A stretch of 64,000 nt of DNA from Aliarcobacter sp017996075 (lineage in GTDB: Bacteria; Campylobacterota; Campylobacteria; Campylobacterales; Arcobacteraceae), in assembly GCF_051062515.1 (NCBI RefSeq), contig NZ_JAMXEK010000008.1, one strand, 5' to 3'. Every line of letters begins with the position of its first letter. Position 1 is the first letter of the stretch. Below the pieces are notes generated by a model. It had not been told where the DNA came from. It searched no databases and worked only from the letters and a program-made list of their open reading frames with translations. The translations under genes were made by a program, and so were the position numbers. This document shows positions 24,734-33,435 of this stretch, one piece after another.

Positions 24734-26218
24734 CTACTCAACACTTTTCCCAATCAAAATTTCTTCAACCTCATCCATCAAATCATTTATCAAAGCGTTG
24801 TTTAGTTTTATATTTTCCACAAGTTCTATTGGGCTTTTGTGTTCTATTGTTTCATTTTTATTTGGATTTTTTGCACTTATATCAAAATCTTTTATATCAT
24901 TTATATTTACAATCCAAGAGTCAGGAGTAATCTTTCTACTTTCCCAACTATCCAAAAACTCTGCAAAATGGTCGATATTGATAGGTTTATTTTTTGTAAG
25001 TTTAAATGCTGGATTTACCTCATAGTAGTAAATGTCATTTGTACTTCCAACCCTATCAAAAAATACAACATTTGTTTTTACTGCACTATATGGAAGAAAT
25101 ACTCCACTAGGAAGACTTAAAATCGTATGAACATTGAATCTTTCTAATAAATCTTTTTTAACACTTTGAAAGGCATTGTTAGTTTGAAACAACACTCCCT
25201 CAGGGATTACAACTCCACATTTACCACCAAGTTTTAGATGATTCATCATATGTTGTAAAAACAGTAACTCTGTTGCATTTGATTTGATTGGAAAGTTTTG
25301 TTGGATTTGTTCTTTTTCTTTTCCACCAAAAGGAGGATTTGCTAAGATACAATCAAATCTATCTTTTTCTTCTAAACCTCTGATGTCTTTTGTCAAAGTG
25401 TTTGATTTACTTATATTTGGCGATTCTACTCCGTGTAAAATCATATTCATAACACCCATTACATAAGATAGTGGTGTTTTTTCATTTCCAAAAAAAGTAT
25501 CTTCATTTAAAAACTTTAGTTGGTCTGTTGATAAATCTCTTTGTTTATTGTTTTGTACATCTGTGTATCTTATGTGATTGTAAGCTTCAATTAGAAATCC
25601 ACAACTTCCAACTGCTGGGTCATAGATACTTTGTCCAATTTGTGGGTTTACAACATCTGTGATTACTTTTATAAGAGGGCGAGGAGTATAAAACTCCCCA
25701 CTATTTCCCCCATCACTTCCCATATCTTTTAGAAGTTTTTCATAAATAAGTGAAAGTTGAAATAAATCTGATTGGTTATGAAAATCCATCTCATCTATGA
25801 TGTCAAGAACTTCTCTAAGTGTATGACCATTTGCTATACGATTATCTAAAAACTCAAATATCGCACCAATTTTATATTTGATAGATTTTGGATTTTCAGT
25901 GATTGATTTGAAACCTTTGAGATAAGGAAATAACTCTTTGTTTACAAAATCAAGTAAATCATCACCACTTTTTGAGTTGATAATATCTTTTTTACCATCT
26001 ACTTTTAAAACAGCCCAATTTTGCCAACGATATTTTTCATCAATGATGTAGGTATAGATTTCCCCATCAAGTTCAGCATCTTCTGTTTTTGACTCTTCCA
26101 AATCTGCTAAAAATTTTAAGAATAAAACCCAAGATATTTGCTCTGTGTAGTGCATCGCACCACTTATTCCATCATCTCTTCTTAGAATATCTGTTATTCT
26201 GTTTATTTTGCTTTCCAA
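24734..26218 (-). CDS. hsdM: Type I restriction-modification DNA methyltransferase
   Basis: A 494-residue N6-adenine methyltransferase. An N-terminal HsdM_N helical domain (about 5-130) is followed by the SAM-binding motif I IYDPAVGSCGFLIEAYNHI (near 200) and catalytic motif IV ILANPPFGG (near 295, the NPPF tetrad). Cysteine within motif I (GSCGF for the more common G-[ST]-GGF) is a minor deviation. It methylates both strands at the HsdS-defined site and joins the M2S complex. The start is probably TTG at 26218, preceded by AAGGAAAAGAG. It is separated from fic by a 188-bp region holding the 41-bp-phased palindromes. Confidence 0.95.
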   Translation of the reverse strand: MESKINRITDILRRDDGISGAMHYTEQISWVLFLKFLADLEESKTEDAELDGEIYTYIIDEKYRWQNWAVLKVDGKKDIINSKSGDDLLDFVNKELFPYLKGFKSITENPKSIKYKIGAIFEFLDNRIANGHTLREVLDIIDEMDFHNQSDLFQLSLIYEKLLKDMGSDGGNSGEFYTPRPLIKVITDVVNPQIGQSIYDPAVGSCGFLIEAYNHIRYTDVQNNKQRDLSTDQLKFLNEDTFFGNEKTPLSYVMGVMNMILHGVESPNISKSNTLTKDIRGLEEKDRFDCILANPPFGGKEKEQIQQNFPIKSNATELLFLQHMMNHLKLGGKCGVVIPEGVLFQTNNAFQSVKKDLLERFNVHTILSLPSGVFLPYSAVKTNVVFFDRVGSTNDIYYYEVNPAFKLTKNKPINIDHFAEFLDSWESRKITPDSWIVNINDIKDFDISAKNPNKNETIEHKSPIELVENIKLNNALINDLMDEVEEILIGKSVE

Positions 26219-26240
26219 ATCTCTTTTCCTTTTTATTATT

Positions 26241-26430
26241 TATAAGTTTTATATTTATATGTAAAGTTTTTGCTATTTTTTTTACATATCATCTACTATA
26301 TGTAAAAATTTTTTAATTTTTTACTCATAGCTTTGTAACTATAGGTAAATTTTGTATCTTTTTACTCATAGATTAACCAATATAAGTAATTTTTGATGAA
26401 TTTTACCTATATACCTTTTCGTAATAAATT
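26241..26430. repeat. 41-bp-phased array of palindromic operator-like sites
   Basis: Three imperfect palindromes of the form TTAC..ATA(G)-spacer-(C)TATA.GTAA occur at 26282-26305 (arms TTACATAT/ATATGTAA, perfect), 26321-26348 (arms TTACTCATAG/CTATAGGTAA) and 26362-26389 (arms TTACTCATAG/ATATAAGTAA). Their centres (26293.5, 26334.5, 26375.5) are exactly 41 bp apart. In-phase half sites flank them: TATATGTAA at 26256-26264 and TTACCTATA at 26403-26411, the latter overlapping the fic stop codon. The array fills the fic-hsdM gap, so it may be an operator for hsdM-hsdS. The direct repeats TTACTCATAG are identical. The binding factor is unknown; the winged-helix tail of the adjacent Fic protein is a candidate. 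Confidence 0.75.
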
Positions 26431-27465
26431 AAATAATTCAATATTTATAAAAAATTTACTATTTTTAATTTGTATATTTTTCAATATTCCAATATATTCA
26501 AGTTCATTTAAATATTTGGATGCTGTTTTTCTAGTAATATTTAATCTATCAACCAAAAAATCTATTTTTGTATATGGGTGCATAAAAAGTATCTCTACTA
26601 AATCTTTACTATAAATTTTTGGTAAATCTTGCAATATTTTATCTTGAGTTTTTATCATCAAATCGCTGATATTATTTATAAGCTCTATTGTTTCAAGAGA
26701 AGTTTGCTCAACTGCATCTAGAATATATAAAATCCACTCTTCCCACTTATCTTTGGTTCTTACTTCTTGCAAAAGCCTATAATAATCAGCTTTATGTGTG
26801 ATGATATAACGACTTAGATAAAGCACGGGAATATCTAATAAATCTTTTAGTATCAAATACAAAATATTTATAATTCTTCCCGTTCTACCATTTCCATCAT
26901 AAAAAGGGTGGATTGATTCAAATTGATGATGAATTATTGCCATATTTACAAGTGAGTCAATATCATTTGGCTCATTTATATAATTTTCAAGATTTGTAAG
27001 TAGCTCTTGAATAGTTTCATAATCTTGTGGTGGAGTGTAAATCACTTCACCTGTCAAACTATTTTTTAGATTTGTTCCAGCTTGTTTTCTCACCCCCGCA
27101 TCATTTTGCTCTAAAACAGCTTGAATCTCTACAATATGTTTTTTTAAAAGTAGTTTTGTCTCTTTTACAAGTGCAAAACCTCTTAGAAGTGCTTCTTTGT
27201 AGTTTTGTACCTCTTTGGCTTCGTTTGTCACACTTTCTATATCTAAATTTGCTCTATATAACTCATCGTGTGTTGTGATGATATTTTCAATAGCCGAACT
27301 ATCTTTTGCTTCTTGTAATACCAAAGAGTTTATTAAAATAGCACTATTTGGGATAATCCTTGCAACACCGTTTAAATTTGCTAAAGCCCTATTTGCTGAT
27401 ATTGCTTTTTTTAGGACTTTTTGGGTTTCGATTTGGTGGGCTAGGGGTAAATTGTTTAATTTCAT
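26407..27465 (-). CDS. Fic-family AMPylase-like protein with C-terminal winged helix
   Basis: A 352-residue class II Fic protein. The inhibitory-helix motif SSAIEN (residues 56-61, fitting [S/T]xxxE[G/N]) precedes the Fic core, whose active loop HPFYDGNGRTGR (186-197) is intact. Fic enzymes usually transfer AMP to Ser/Thr/Tyr hydroxyls of a target protein, and the glutamate of the inhibitory helix keeps the enzyme off. The C-terminus (about 310-345, VDRLNITRKTASKYLNELEYIGIL) looks like a winged helix-turn-helix. The gene starts in the last bases of hsdR (4-bp ATGA overlap), so it is translated as part of the RM operon. Its target and link to restriction are unknown. Confidence 0.9.
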   Translation of the reverse strand: MKLNNLPLAHQIETQKVLKKAISANRALANLNGVARIIPNSAILINSLVLQEAKDSSAIENIITTHDELYRANLDIESVTNEAKEVQNYKEALLRGFALVKETKLLLKKHIVEIQAVLEQNDAGVRKQAGTNLKNSLTGEVIYTPPQDYETIQELLTNLENYINEPNDIDSLVNMAIIHHQFESIHPFYDGNGRTGRIINILYLILKDLLDIPVLYLSRYIITHKADYYRLLQEVRTKDKWEEWILYILDAVEQTSLETIELINNISDLMIKTQDKILQDLPKIYSKDLVEILFMHPYTKIDFLVDRLNITRKTASKYLNELEYIGILKNIQIKNSKFFINIELFNLLRKGI

Positions 27466-29792
27466 CTATAAATCTCTTTTTGAAGCTCAAAATACTCATC
27501 TCGTATTTTGAACTCTCCAAATGAAGCCATCAAATCTTTTTTGTCAAATCCACTCTGTTCTATCAAAGTTGAAAGTTTATTTTCTTCTAGTTCTTTGAAG
27601 CCGTATTTGATATATTTTTCTAGGATAAACTCTATAAAATCTTTTGCTTTTTCATTGTGATATTTTTCTATAAAGTTAGAGTTTTCAACTGCAATTGCTC
27701 TTTCATTTCTTGTTTTTATATCAAGGTTAAAAGACAAGTGTGCTAATACATCGTAAATATCGCTATTAACTGCTTCAAAAATCTCTTTTAAATCTTCAAG
27801 TTGAGATTCATCGATGTTTATCTCTTTTAGTCTGTTTAGTAAATCTTTTCTGTGAGCTGGATTACTCCAAATATCTCTCAAACCTTGTTCATCATTGTAA
27901 AACTTACCCAAAATTCCAATTAGCAATTCTAAATATTCATCTGTTTTAAGAGGTCGTCCATCATCTCCAACATAAGTTGTTTCTATATTGATTACTTTAA
28001 GTTTTTTACCTTTTATATCTATTGTTACTTTTTCTTTAGGAGGAATTGGTGGTTCTATTTCTCCACCTCCACCAGTTGTACCATCTTCACCATTTCCACT
28101 ATCTGTTGGCTTTGGTGGTTTGGGTTCATCAATAGGCTCAGCAACACCATCCCATCTATCATCATAAAATAGATTTGTAGCTCCCACAAAATCTATGATT
28201 GTAAAAAAGTCTTTTCCCTCAAAAACTCTTGTTCCTCGACCTATTATTTGTTTAAACTCTGTCATTGATTTAATAGGTGCTGTTAAAACTACATTTCGCA
28301 CATTTTTAGCATCAACTCCAGTTGTTAGCATTTTAGAGCTTGTAATAATTGCTGGAATATCTTTATCATTGTTTTGAAAGTCTTCTAAAAAGTTTCTTCC
28401 TACATCTCCCTCATCAGATGTAACTCTTACACAATAATTATTATCTTTTACACTTTTAAATTTATCAATTGCTATTTTCATATCTGATGCGTGTTTTTGA
28501 TTTACACAAAAGATGATTGTTTTATCCATAGGATTTATATTTTCTATGATTGTTTTTGCGATTAGTTCTGTTCTTTTGGGGATTATTACTTCCCTTTCAA
28601 ACTTCTCAAGTTCAATTATCTGTTTATCTAACTCACCAGTTATAATATCATTTGGGTCAAATTTATATTCATCTATATTTGTTTTGATTCTTTTTACTTT
28701 GTATGGTGTCAAAAATCCATCATTGATTCCATCTTTTAGTGAATACTCATAAATTGGGTCACCAAAGTATTTGTAAGTATCTCCATTATCATCTCTTTTT
28801 GGAGTAGCAGTAAGTCCTAGATGAACTGCACTTGAAAAGTGATTTAATATATCTTTCCACGAACTCTCATCATTTGCACTTCCTCTGTGACACTCATCAA
28901 TGATAATCAAATCAAAAAAGTTTGATGGATATTGTTTATAATATGCAGTTACATCATCTTCAGATTCTTCTTCTGTGGTTTCAATGACTCTATTTTTATT
29001 TTCAGCTATTGATTGATATATTGCAAAAAAGATATTTGCGTTAGTTGGAACTTTTCCACCTCGTTTTTTTATCTCTTTACCATTTAATCTAATGATCTCT
29101 TTTTCAAGAGGATTGAATGTATTATAAGCTTGGTCTGCAAGAACATTTCTATCAGCTAGGAATAAAATCTTGGGTCGTCTATCACTTCCATCTTTACTCC
29201 ATTTTGAAGCAAAAAGTCTATAAACAATTTGAAATGCAATATATGTTTTTCCTGTTCCTGCTGCAAGAGTTAGAAGAATTCTATCTTTACCACTTGCTAT
29301 TGCTTCAATACTTTTTTGAACTGCGATTTGTTGATAAAATCTTGGTTTCATATTGCCTTCAATATGAAATGGACAAGTGATAGTTTGCTCTTTTTTAGTA
29401 TCTATTTGTCCGAACTTTTTATTGAAAAGTTCATCGGGAGTTGGATAATTTTCTACCCATCTTCCACTTCCCTCAATCAAAGAGTGTTCATAGATTTTAT
29501 CTCCATTTGTAGCATATACAAAGTCAATTTTTAGTTTTTGAGCATAATTTATAGATTGTTGAAGTCCATCAAGTGGGTCTTTAGTTTGGGCTTTTGCTTC
29601 AATGATTGCTAGATTTGTGTTTTTATAAGTTAGAAGATAATCTACAAAATATCTCTTACCTCGTTTATTACCTATTAGTTTCCTACCATCTGTGAAATAA
29701 TATTCTCTTACTATATTATTTTCACTCCAACTAGACTCTTTTATTTTTGGGTCGATTAGTTTTACACGAGTATCAGATTCACTATAAGCCAT
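27462..29792 (-). CDS. hsdR: Type I restriction enzyme endonuclease/translocase subunit
   Basis: A 776-residue HsdR. The N-terminal nuclease domain ends in LAIIEAKAQTKDP near residue 58 (the E-x-K of a PD-(D/E)xK site). The SF2 motor has Walker A AAGTGKTYIAFQIV near 178, IIIDECHRGS (motif II, DECH) near 297, LGLTATPKRD (motif III) and QIIGRGTRVFEGKDFFTIID (motif VI) near 532. A Pro/Gly/Glu-rich linker (about 565-600) joins the EcoEI-like C-terminal domain. It translocates DNA past unmethylated sites and cleaves. No truncation or frameshift is visible. The first gene of the RM series, it overlaps fic by 4 bp. Confidence 0.95.
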   Translation of the reverse strand: MAYSESDTRVKLIDPKIKESSWSENNIVREYYFTDGRKLIGNKRGKRYFVDYLLTYKNTNLAIIEAKAQTKDPLDGLQQSINYAQKLKIDFVYATNGDKIYEHSLIEGSGRWVENYPTPDELFNKKFGQIDTKKEQTITCPFHIEGNMKPRFYQQIAVQKSIEAIASGKDRILLTLAAGTGKTYIAFQIVYRLFASKWSKDGSDRRPKILFLADRNVLADQAYNTFNPLEKEIIRLNGKEIKKRGGKVPTNANIFFAIYQSIAENKNRVIETTEEESEDDVTAYYKQYPSNFFDLIIIDECHRGSANDESSWKDILNHFSSAVHLGLTATPKRDDNGDTYKYFGDPIYEYSLKDGINDGFLTPYKVKRIKTNIDEYKFDPNDIITGELDKQIIELEKFEREVIIPKRTELIAKTIIENINPMDKTIIFCVNQKHASDMKIAIDKFKSVKDNNYCVRVTSDEGDVGRNFLEDFQNNDKDIPAIITSSKMLTTGVDAKNVRNVVLTAPIKSMTEFKQIIGRGTRVFEGKDFFTIIDFVGATNLFYDDRWDGVAEPIDEPKPPKPTDSGNGEDGTTGGGGEIEPPIPPKEKVTIDIKGKKLKVINIETTYVGDDGRPLKTDEYLELLIGILGKFYNDEQGLRDIWSNPAHRKDLLNRLKEINIDESQLEDLKEIFEAVNSDIYDVLAHLSFNLDIKTRNERAIAVENSNFIEKYHNEKAKDFIEFILEKYIKYGFKELEENKLSTLIEQSGFDKKDLMASFGEFKIRDEYFELQKEIYR

Positions 29793-30081
29793 ATTTCAAT
29801 CCATTGTTTTAATAATAAATATATTATAGCTTTTTAATATTATAGAGAAATAATTATGTAGTTATTTTTTAGTATTTTAAAGTTTATGTGTTAGATTGAA
29901 TTTATAAAAAATAGATTTCCAATTATTGTAATCTTATTCAGATACAACTACATAGTTGTTTCGATGAGTTTATTTTTTCTAAATTTTTGTATTTTTTTTC
30001 TAACTGAGAATATACTTTTACTTAATTTTGTTGTTTGTAGTTAAAAATTTTCAAATTTATATGAGGTAACTTGTGAGTTAA
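29793..30081. other. Intergenic region between hsdR and the groL terminator
   Basis: The 359-bp gap between hsdR and groL is about 80 percent A+T and holds no credible gene. On the minus strand two TATAAT boxes (29823-29828 and 29839-29844) sit 31-52 bp before the hsdR ATG and are likely -10 elements for the RM operon. A short inverted repeat (ACAACT-ACAT-AGTTGT, 29944-29959) lies further upstream, near a related ATGTAGTTAT segment at about 29862. The groL terminator occupies the far end. Confidence 0.5.
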
Positions 30082-30119
30082 AAAATAGGAAGACCATCGA
30101 TTTTATCGATAATCTTCCT
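30082..30119 (-). terminator. Rho-independent terminator of groES-groL
   Basis: Arms AGGAAGA (30087-30093) plus ATCGAT (30096-30101), and ATCGAT (30105-30110) plus TCTTCCT (30113-30119), with a 2x2 internal mismatch. On the minus strand the stem is followed by TATTTTTTAA. It lies 33 bp after the groL stop. Confidence 0.8.
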
Positions 30120-30151
30120 TGAGGAAGATGTATAAAGACTAAGTATTTGTC

Positions 30152-31780
30152 TTACATCATTCCTCCCATACCACCCATTCCGCTCATATCAGGCATACTA
30201 GGTCTATCTTCTTTAATATCTGTAACAGTTGCTTCTGTTGTTAAAAGTAGTGATGCTACTGAAACAGCATTTTGCATCGCAACTCTTTCAACCTTTGCAG
30301 GATCAACAATTCCAGCCTCAAACATATCTACATACTCACCAGTTGCTGCATTAAATCCTAAATTTTCATTTGAAGATTTTTCAACCTCATTTGCAACAAC
30401 ACCAGCATCATATCCAGCATTTAGAGCAATCTGTTTTAATGGTGCTTTAATAGCTCTTAAAACAATAGCAGCTCCGATTTGCTCATCACCGCAAAGGTCT
30501 AATTTAACTTTAGCAGCAGCTCTAATTAATGCAGCTCCTCCACCAATTACAATTCCCTCTTCAACAGCAGCTCTTGTAGCACTTAAAGCATCATCAACTC
30601 TATCTTTTTTCTCTTTCATTTCAGTCTCTGTTGCAGCTCCAACTTTAATTACAGCAACTCCACCACTTAATTTTGCAAGTCTCTCTTGTAATTTTTCTCT
30701 ATCATAATCACTTGTTGTATTTGCAATTTCTGCTTTAATTTGGTTTACTCTTGCAAGAACTGCATCTTTACTTCCACTTCCATCAACAATAGTTGTATTA
30801 TCTTTATCAATTACAATTTTTGAAGCTGTTCCAAGTGCACTTAAATCTGTAGTTTCAAGTTTCATTCCCATCTCTTCAGATACAACAGTTCCACCAGTTA
30901 ACACAGCAATATCTTCAAGCATAGCTTTTCTTCTATCACCAAATCCTGGAGCTTTAACAGCTGCAATTTGTAATGCACCTCTTAATCTATTTACAACTAA
31001 AGTTGCTAATGCTTCACCATCTACATCTTCAGCAATAATTAAAAGAGGTCTTCCAGATTTATTAACACCTTCTAAAATAGGCAACATCTCTTTTAATGAA
31101 GATATTTTTTTATCATAAAGCAGAATAAATGGATTATTAAACTCTGTTGTCATTTTTTCAGGATTTGTAACAAAATATGGACTTAAATATCCTCTATCAA
31201 ACTGCATTCCCTCTACAACATCTAACTCATCAGAGATACCTTTTGCCTCTTCAACAGTAATAACACCATCTTTTCCAACTTTTTCCATAGCTTCAGCAAT
31301 CATTTTTCCAATTGCACTATCTGAGTTTGCTGAAATTGTTGCAACTTGCTCTATTTCTGTTTTATTTGCAACAACTTTTGAAGATTTTTTAAGCTCTGCT
31401 AAAATAGCTTCACAAGCCTTATCCATTCCTCTTTTTAAAGAAATTGGGTTTGCTCCAGCTGTTACGTTTCTAAGTCCCTCTTTAAAAATAGAGTGAGCTA
31501 AAACTGTTGCTGTTGTTGTTCCATCTCCAGCTTCATCAGCAGTTTTACTAGCAACCTCTTTTACAAGTTGAGCTCCCATATTTTCTAGAGTATCAGCAAG
31601 TTCAATCTCTTTTGCAACACTTACTCCATCTTTTGTAATTGTTGGTGCACCAAAAGATTTTTGTAATAAAACATTTCTTCCTCGTGGACCCATAGTAACT
31701 TTAACTGCATCTGCTAATTTTTCAACTCCAGCAAACAGTCTATTTCTTGCATTATCACTAAATATAATCTCTTTTGCCAT
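30152..31780 (-). CDS. groL: Chaperonin GroEL (60 kDa)
   Basis: A 542-residue group I chaperonin that folds proteins in a double-heptamer ring with GroES and ATP. N-terminal AKEIIFSDNARNRLFAGVEK, MGPRGRNVLLQ, the ATP-site DGTTTATVLA near residue 86 and the C-terminal AALIRAAAKV and VVANEVEKSS blocks are all standard. The C-terminus ends in the Gly-Gly-Met tail (MPDMSGMGGMGGMM). It is co-transcribed with groES 70 bp upstream and controlled through the CIRCE site before groES. It ends in a terminator. Confidence 0.98.
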   Translation of the reverse strand: MAKEIIFSDNARNRLFAGVEKLADAVKVTMGPRGRNVLLQKSFGAPTITKDGVSVAKEIELADTLENMGAQLVKEVASKTADEAGDGTTTATVLAHSIFKEGLRNVTAGANPISLKRGMDKACEAILAELKKSSKVVANKTEIEQVATISANSDSAIGKMIAEAMEKVGKDGVITVEEAKGISDELDVVEGMQFDRGYLSPYFVTNPEKMTTEFNNPFILLYDKKISSLKEMLPILEGVNKSGRPLLIIAEDVDGEALATLVVNRLRGALQIAAVKAPGFGDRRKAMLEDIAVLTGGTVVSEEMGMKLETTDLSALGTASKIVIDKDNTTIVDGSGSKDAVLARVNQIKAEIANTTSDYDREKLQERLAKLSGGVAVIKVGAATETEMKEKKDRVDDALSATRAAVEEGIVIGGGAALIRAAAKVKLDLCGDEQIGAAIVLRAIKAPLKQIALNAGYDAGVVANEVEKSSNENLGFNAATGEYVDMFEAGIVDPAKVERVAMQNAVSVASLLLTTEATVTDIKEDRPSMPDMSGMGGMGGMM

Positions 31781-31850
31781 AATATTTTCCTTTTTATTTT
31801 ATATAAATCTTAATTTATCAAATCTCTAAAATTATTTACGTAAATTGTAA

Positions 31851-32108
31851 TTACATAACACCAATTATATTTTCAACATTTAGAACTAAATAATCTTTTC
31901 CTTCAAGTTTTATTTCAGTTCCTCTATATTGTTCAAATACAATTGTATCTCCAACTTTTACATCTTCAACTTTGCTTCCAACTGCAATAACTTTAGCAGT
32001 TTGAGGTTTTTCTTTAGCATTATCTGGAATTATAATTCCACTTGCTGTTTTGTTCTCAACCTCAGTTCTTTCAACAAGAACTCTCTCACCTAGTGGTTTA
32101 AAATTCAT
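31851..32108 (-). CDS. groES: Co-chaperonin GroES (10 kDa)
   Basis: An 85-residue lid protein for the GroEL cavity: MNFKPLGERVLVERTEVENK start, the mobile loop KTASGIIIPDNAKEKP near residues 20-36 and the VKVGDTIVFEQYRGTEIKLE roof region. It is slightly shorter than E. coli GroES (97) but of normal length for Campylobacterota. First gene of the groES-groL operon, preceded by a promoter and CIRCE element. Confidence 0.98.
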   Translation of the reverse strand: MNFKPLGERVLVERTEVENKTASGIIIPDNAKEKPQTAKVIAVGSKVEDVKVGDTIVFEQYRGTEIKLEGKDYLVLNVENIIGVM

Positions 32109-32156
32109 TTTCTTTCCTTTATTTGTTGTTATTATTTTTCTTTTGTAGCTTAGAAT

Positions 32157-32183
32157 TTAGCACTTACAAATTCTAAGTGCCAA
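32157..32183 (-). promoter_or_regulatory. CIRCE operator (HrcA site) of groES-groL
   Basis: TTAGCACTT (8/9 to the consensus half), nine bases, AAGTGCCAA (7/9). The two arms match each other at 8 of 9 positions. It starts 49 bp upstream of the groES ATG and directly follows the -10 element. Confidence 0.85.
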
Positions 32184-32212
32184 ATTTTATACAATTTTTT
32201 CTTTTTTGTCAA
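32184..32212 (-). promoter_or_regulatory. sigma70 promoter of groES-groL
   Basis: Minus strand TTGACA at 32207-32212 with TAAAAT at 32184-32189 (17-bp spacing), or TATAAA at 32186-32191 (15-bp spacing). The CIRCE operator abuts the -10. Confidence 0.7.
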
Positions 32213-32232
32213 TAAACCTTTAGTCAAATCTA

Positions 32233-33105
32233 CTAAGAGTTGTATTTTTTATGTCTATTTATATAATTTATTAGAAGTTCAAAAAGTGAATCTTTTAAAT
32301 TCTTATCAAAACTATTCATAGTTTCTAAACACTTTTTAGCCAATTTATCTGCACTTTTTAAAGATTCTTCGAGTCCTAATAAATTTACAAAAGAGTTTTT
32401 AAAACTATCATTTTTTGTAGTTTTTCCAGCAATTTCACTGCTTTCAAGTTCATCTATAATATCATCTTGAATTTGGAAAAGAAGACCTAAATCTAAGCCA
32501 AAGTTATATAAATCTTCTTGTATCTTTTCATCATAATTTGAAATAATAGCACCCATTTTTAAACTTGATGCTATTAACTTTGCTGTTTTATGAATATGTA
32601 AAAACTCTAATTTTTCAAGTTCCAATTTTTGCTTTTCAAATTGGCAATCTATTGCTTGACCAATTATCATACCATTTAATCCACCATTTTCGCCCAAAAG
32701 TTTAATAAGTTCTATTTTTACATCATTATGAAGTGATGAATTTGCTATTAAATTAAAGCTCTCACTATTTAGAGCATCTCCTACCAAAATAGCCGTTACT
32801 TCATCATATTTTTTATGTAAAGTAGTAAAACCTCTTCTTAAGTCAGAATTATCCATAGATGGTAAATCATCATGAATTAAAGAATAAGTATGCAAAAATT
32901 CAACTGCAAGTGCCACTTTTAAAGCATTTTCTATAAGCAAAGGTTTCTTTGATTTTACAACACTCAAAAGTAACATCGGTCTAAATCTTTTTCCACCAGC
33001 TTTTAACATATCTTGCATAGCATTTTCAAAATGTGGGTGAAAAGTATCTATTTTTGGTAGATTATTAAGTAAATAATCCTCAAATTTTTCTAAAAGTTCT
33101 TTCAT
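32233..33105 (-). CDS. ispA: Short-chain polyprenyl diphosphate synthase (IspA-like)
   Basis: A 290-residue trans-isoprenyl diphosphate synthase. The first aspartate-rich motif is DDLPSMDNSDLRRG near residue 79 (DDxxxxD form, typical of bacterial farnesyl or geranylgeranyl synthases). The second is FQIQDDIIDELES near 213. KRFRPMLLL near 38 carries the conserved KxRP substrate-binding site. It elongates DMAPP with IPP, supplying undecaprenyl phosphate, quinones and other isoprenoids. Chain length (C15 versus C20) cannot be set with certainty. It abuts ybaB (stop and start adjacent), suggesting co-transcription with panD and ybaB. Confidence 0.9.
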   Translation of the reverse strand: MKELLEKFEDYLLNNLPKIDTFHPHFENAMQDMLKAGGKRFRPMLLLSVVKSKKPLLIENALKVALAVEFLHTYSLIHDDLPSMDNSDLRRGFTTLHKKYDEVTAILVGDALNSESFNLIANSSLHNDVKIELIKLLGENGGLNGMIIGQAIDCQFEKQKLELEKLEFLHIHKTAKLIASSLKMGAIISNYDEKIQEDLYNFGLDLGLLFQIQDDIIDELESSEIAGKTTKNDSFKNSFVNLLGLEESLKSADKLAKKCLETMNSFDKNLKDSLFELLINYINRHKKYNS

Positions 33106-33435
33106 CTATTTTTGACCTAAATTCCCTAATCCACCTAAATTACCCATCAAATTCATAGCCATTCTTTTTTTATTCTCTTCACTTTGTTTTATAATATCAT
33201 TCATACAAGAGATTAAAAGTATTTGCAAAGAGTCTTTATCTTCAAGAAGTGAGTCATCAATTTTTAAATCAACAACTTCAGAATTACCATTGATTGAAAT
33301 TTCAACCATTCCACCACCAGCTTTTGCTGTAAAAAGGTTTTGAGCACTTTTTTCTTGTTGCTCTTTAGCCATATCTTGGAATTTATTTATCATATCCCCA
33401 AGATTTAAATTTTTTAAATCAATACCATCAAACAT
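33106..33435 (-). CDS. YbaB/EbfC-family nucleoid-associated protein
   Basis: A 109-residue small DNA-binding protein: central LFTAKAGGGMVEISINGNSE (the KAGGGxVxVxxNG family motif), IDDSLLEDKDSLQILLISCM, and a Gly-Leu-rich tail (MGNLGGLGNLGQK). YbaB proteins form dimers that bind DNA and can affect expression. The frame could begin at GTG 33444, but ATG 33435 has AGGTGG at the right spacing and fits the family. It overlaps the panD end by 8 bp and touches ispA. Confidence 0.88.
   Translation of the reverse strand: MFDGIDLKNLNLGDMINKFQDMAKEQQEKSAQNLFTAKAGGGMVEISINGNSEVVDLKIDDSLLEDKDSLQILLISCMNDIIKQSEENKKRMAMNLMGNLGGLGNLGQK

Noticed and set aside
24679..25120. Plus-strand open frames across hsdM
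   Set aside because: They lie opposite the clearly conserved methyltransferase and encode Phe/Leu/Ile-rich, motif-free peptides.
26241..26430. CRISPR array
   Set aside because: The spacing is regular, but repeats are short divergent palindromes, the intervening sequence is only about 13-16 bp, and no cas gene is near.
30147..30707. 186-codon plus-strand open frame
   Set aside because: It is antisense to groL; the Ala/Pro/Ser-rich product arises from reversed codon bias of a conserved gene, and it has no ribosome-binding site or family resemblance.
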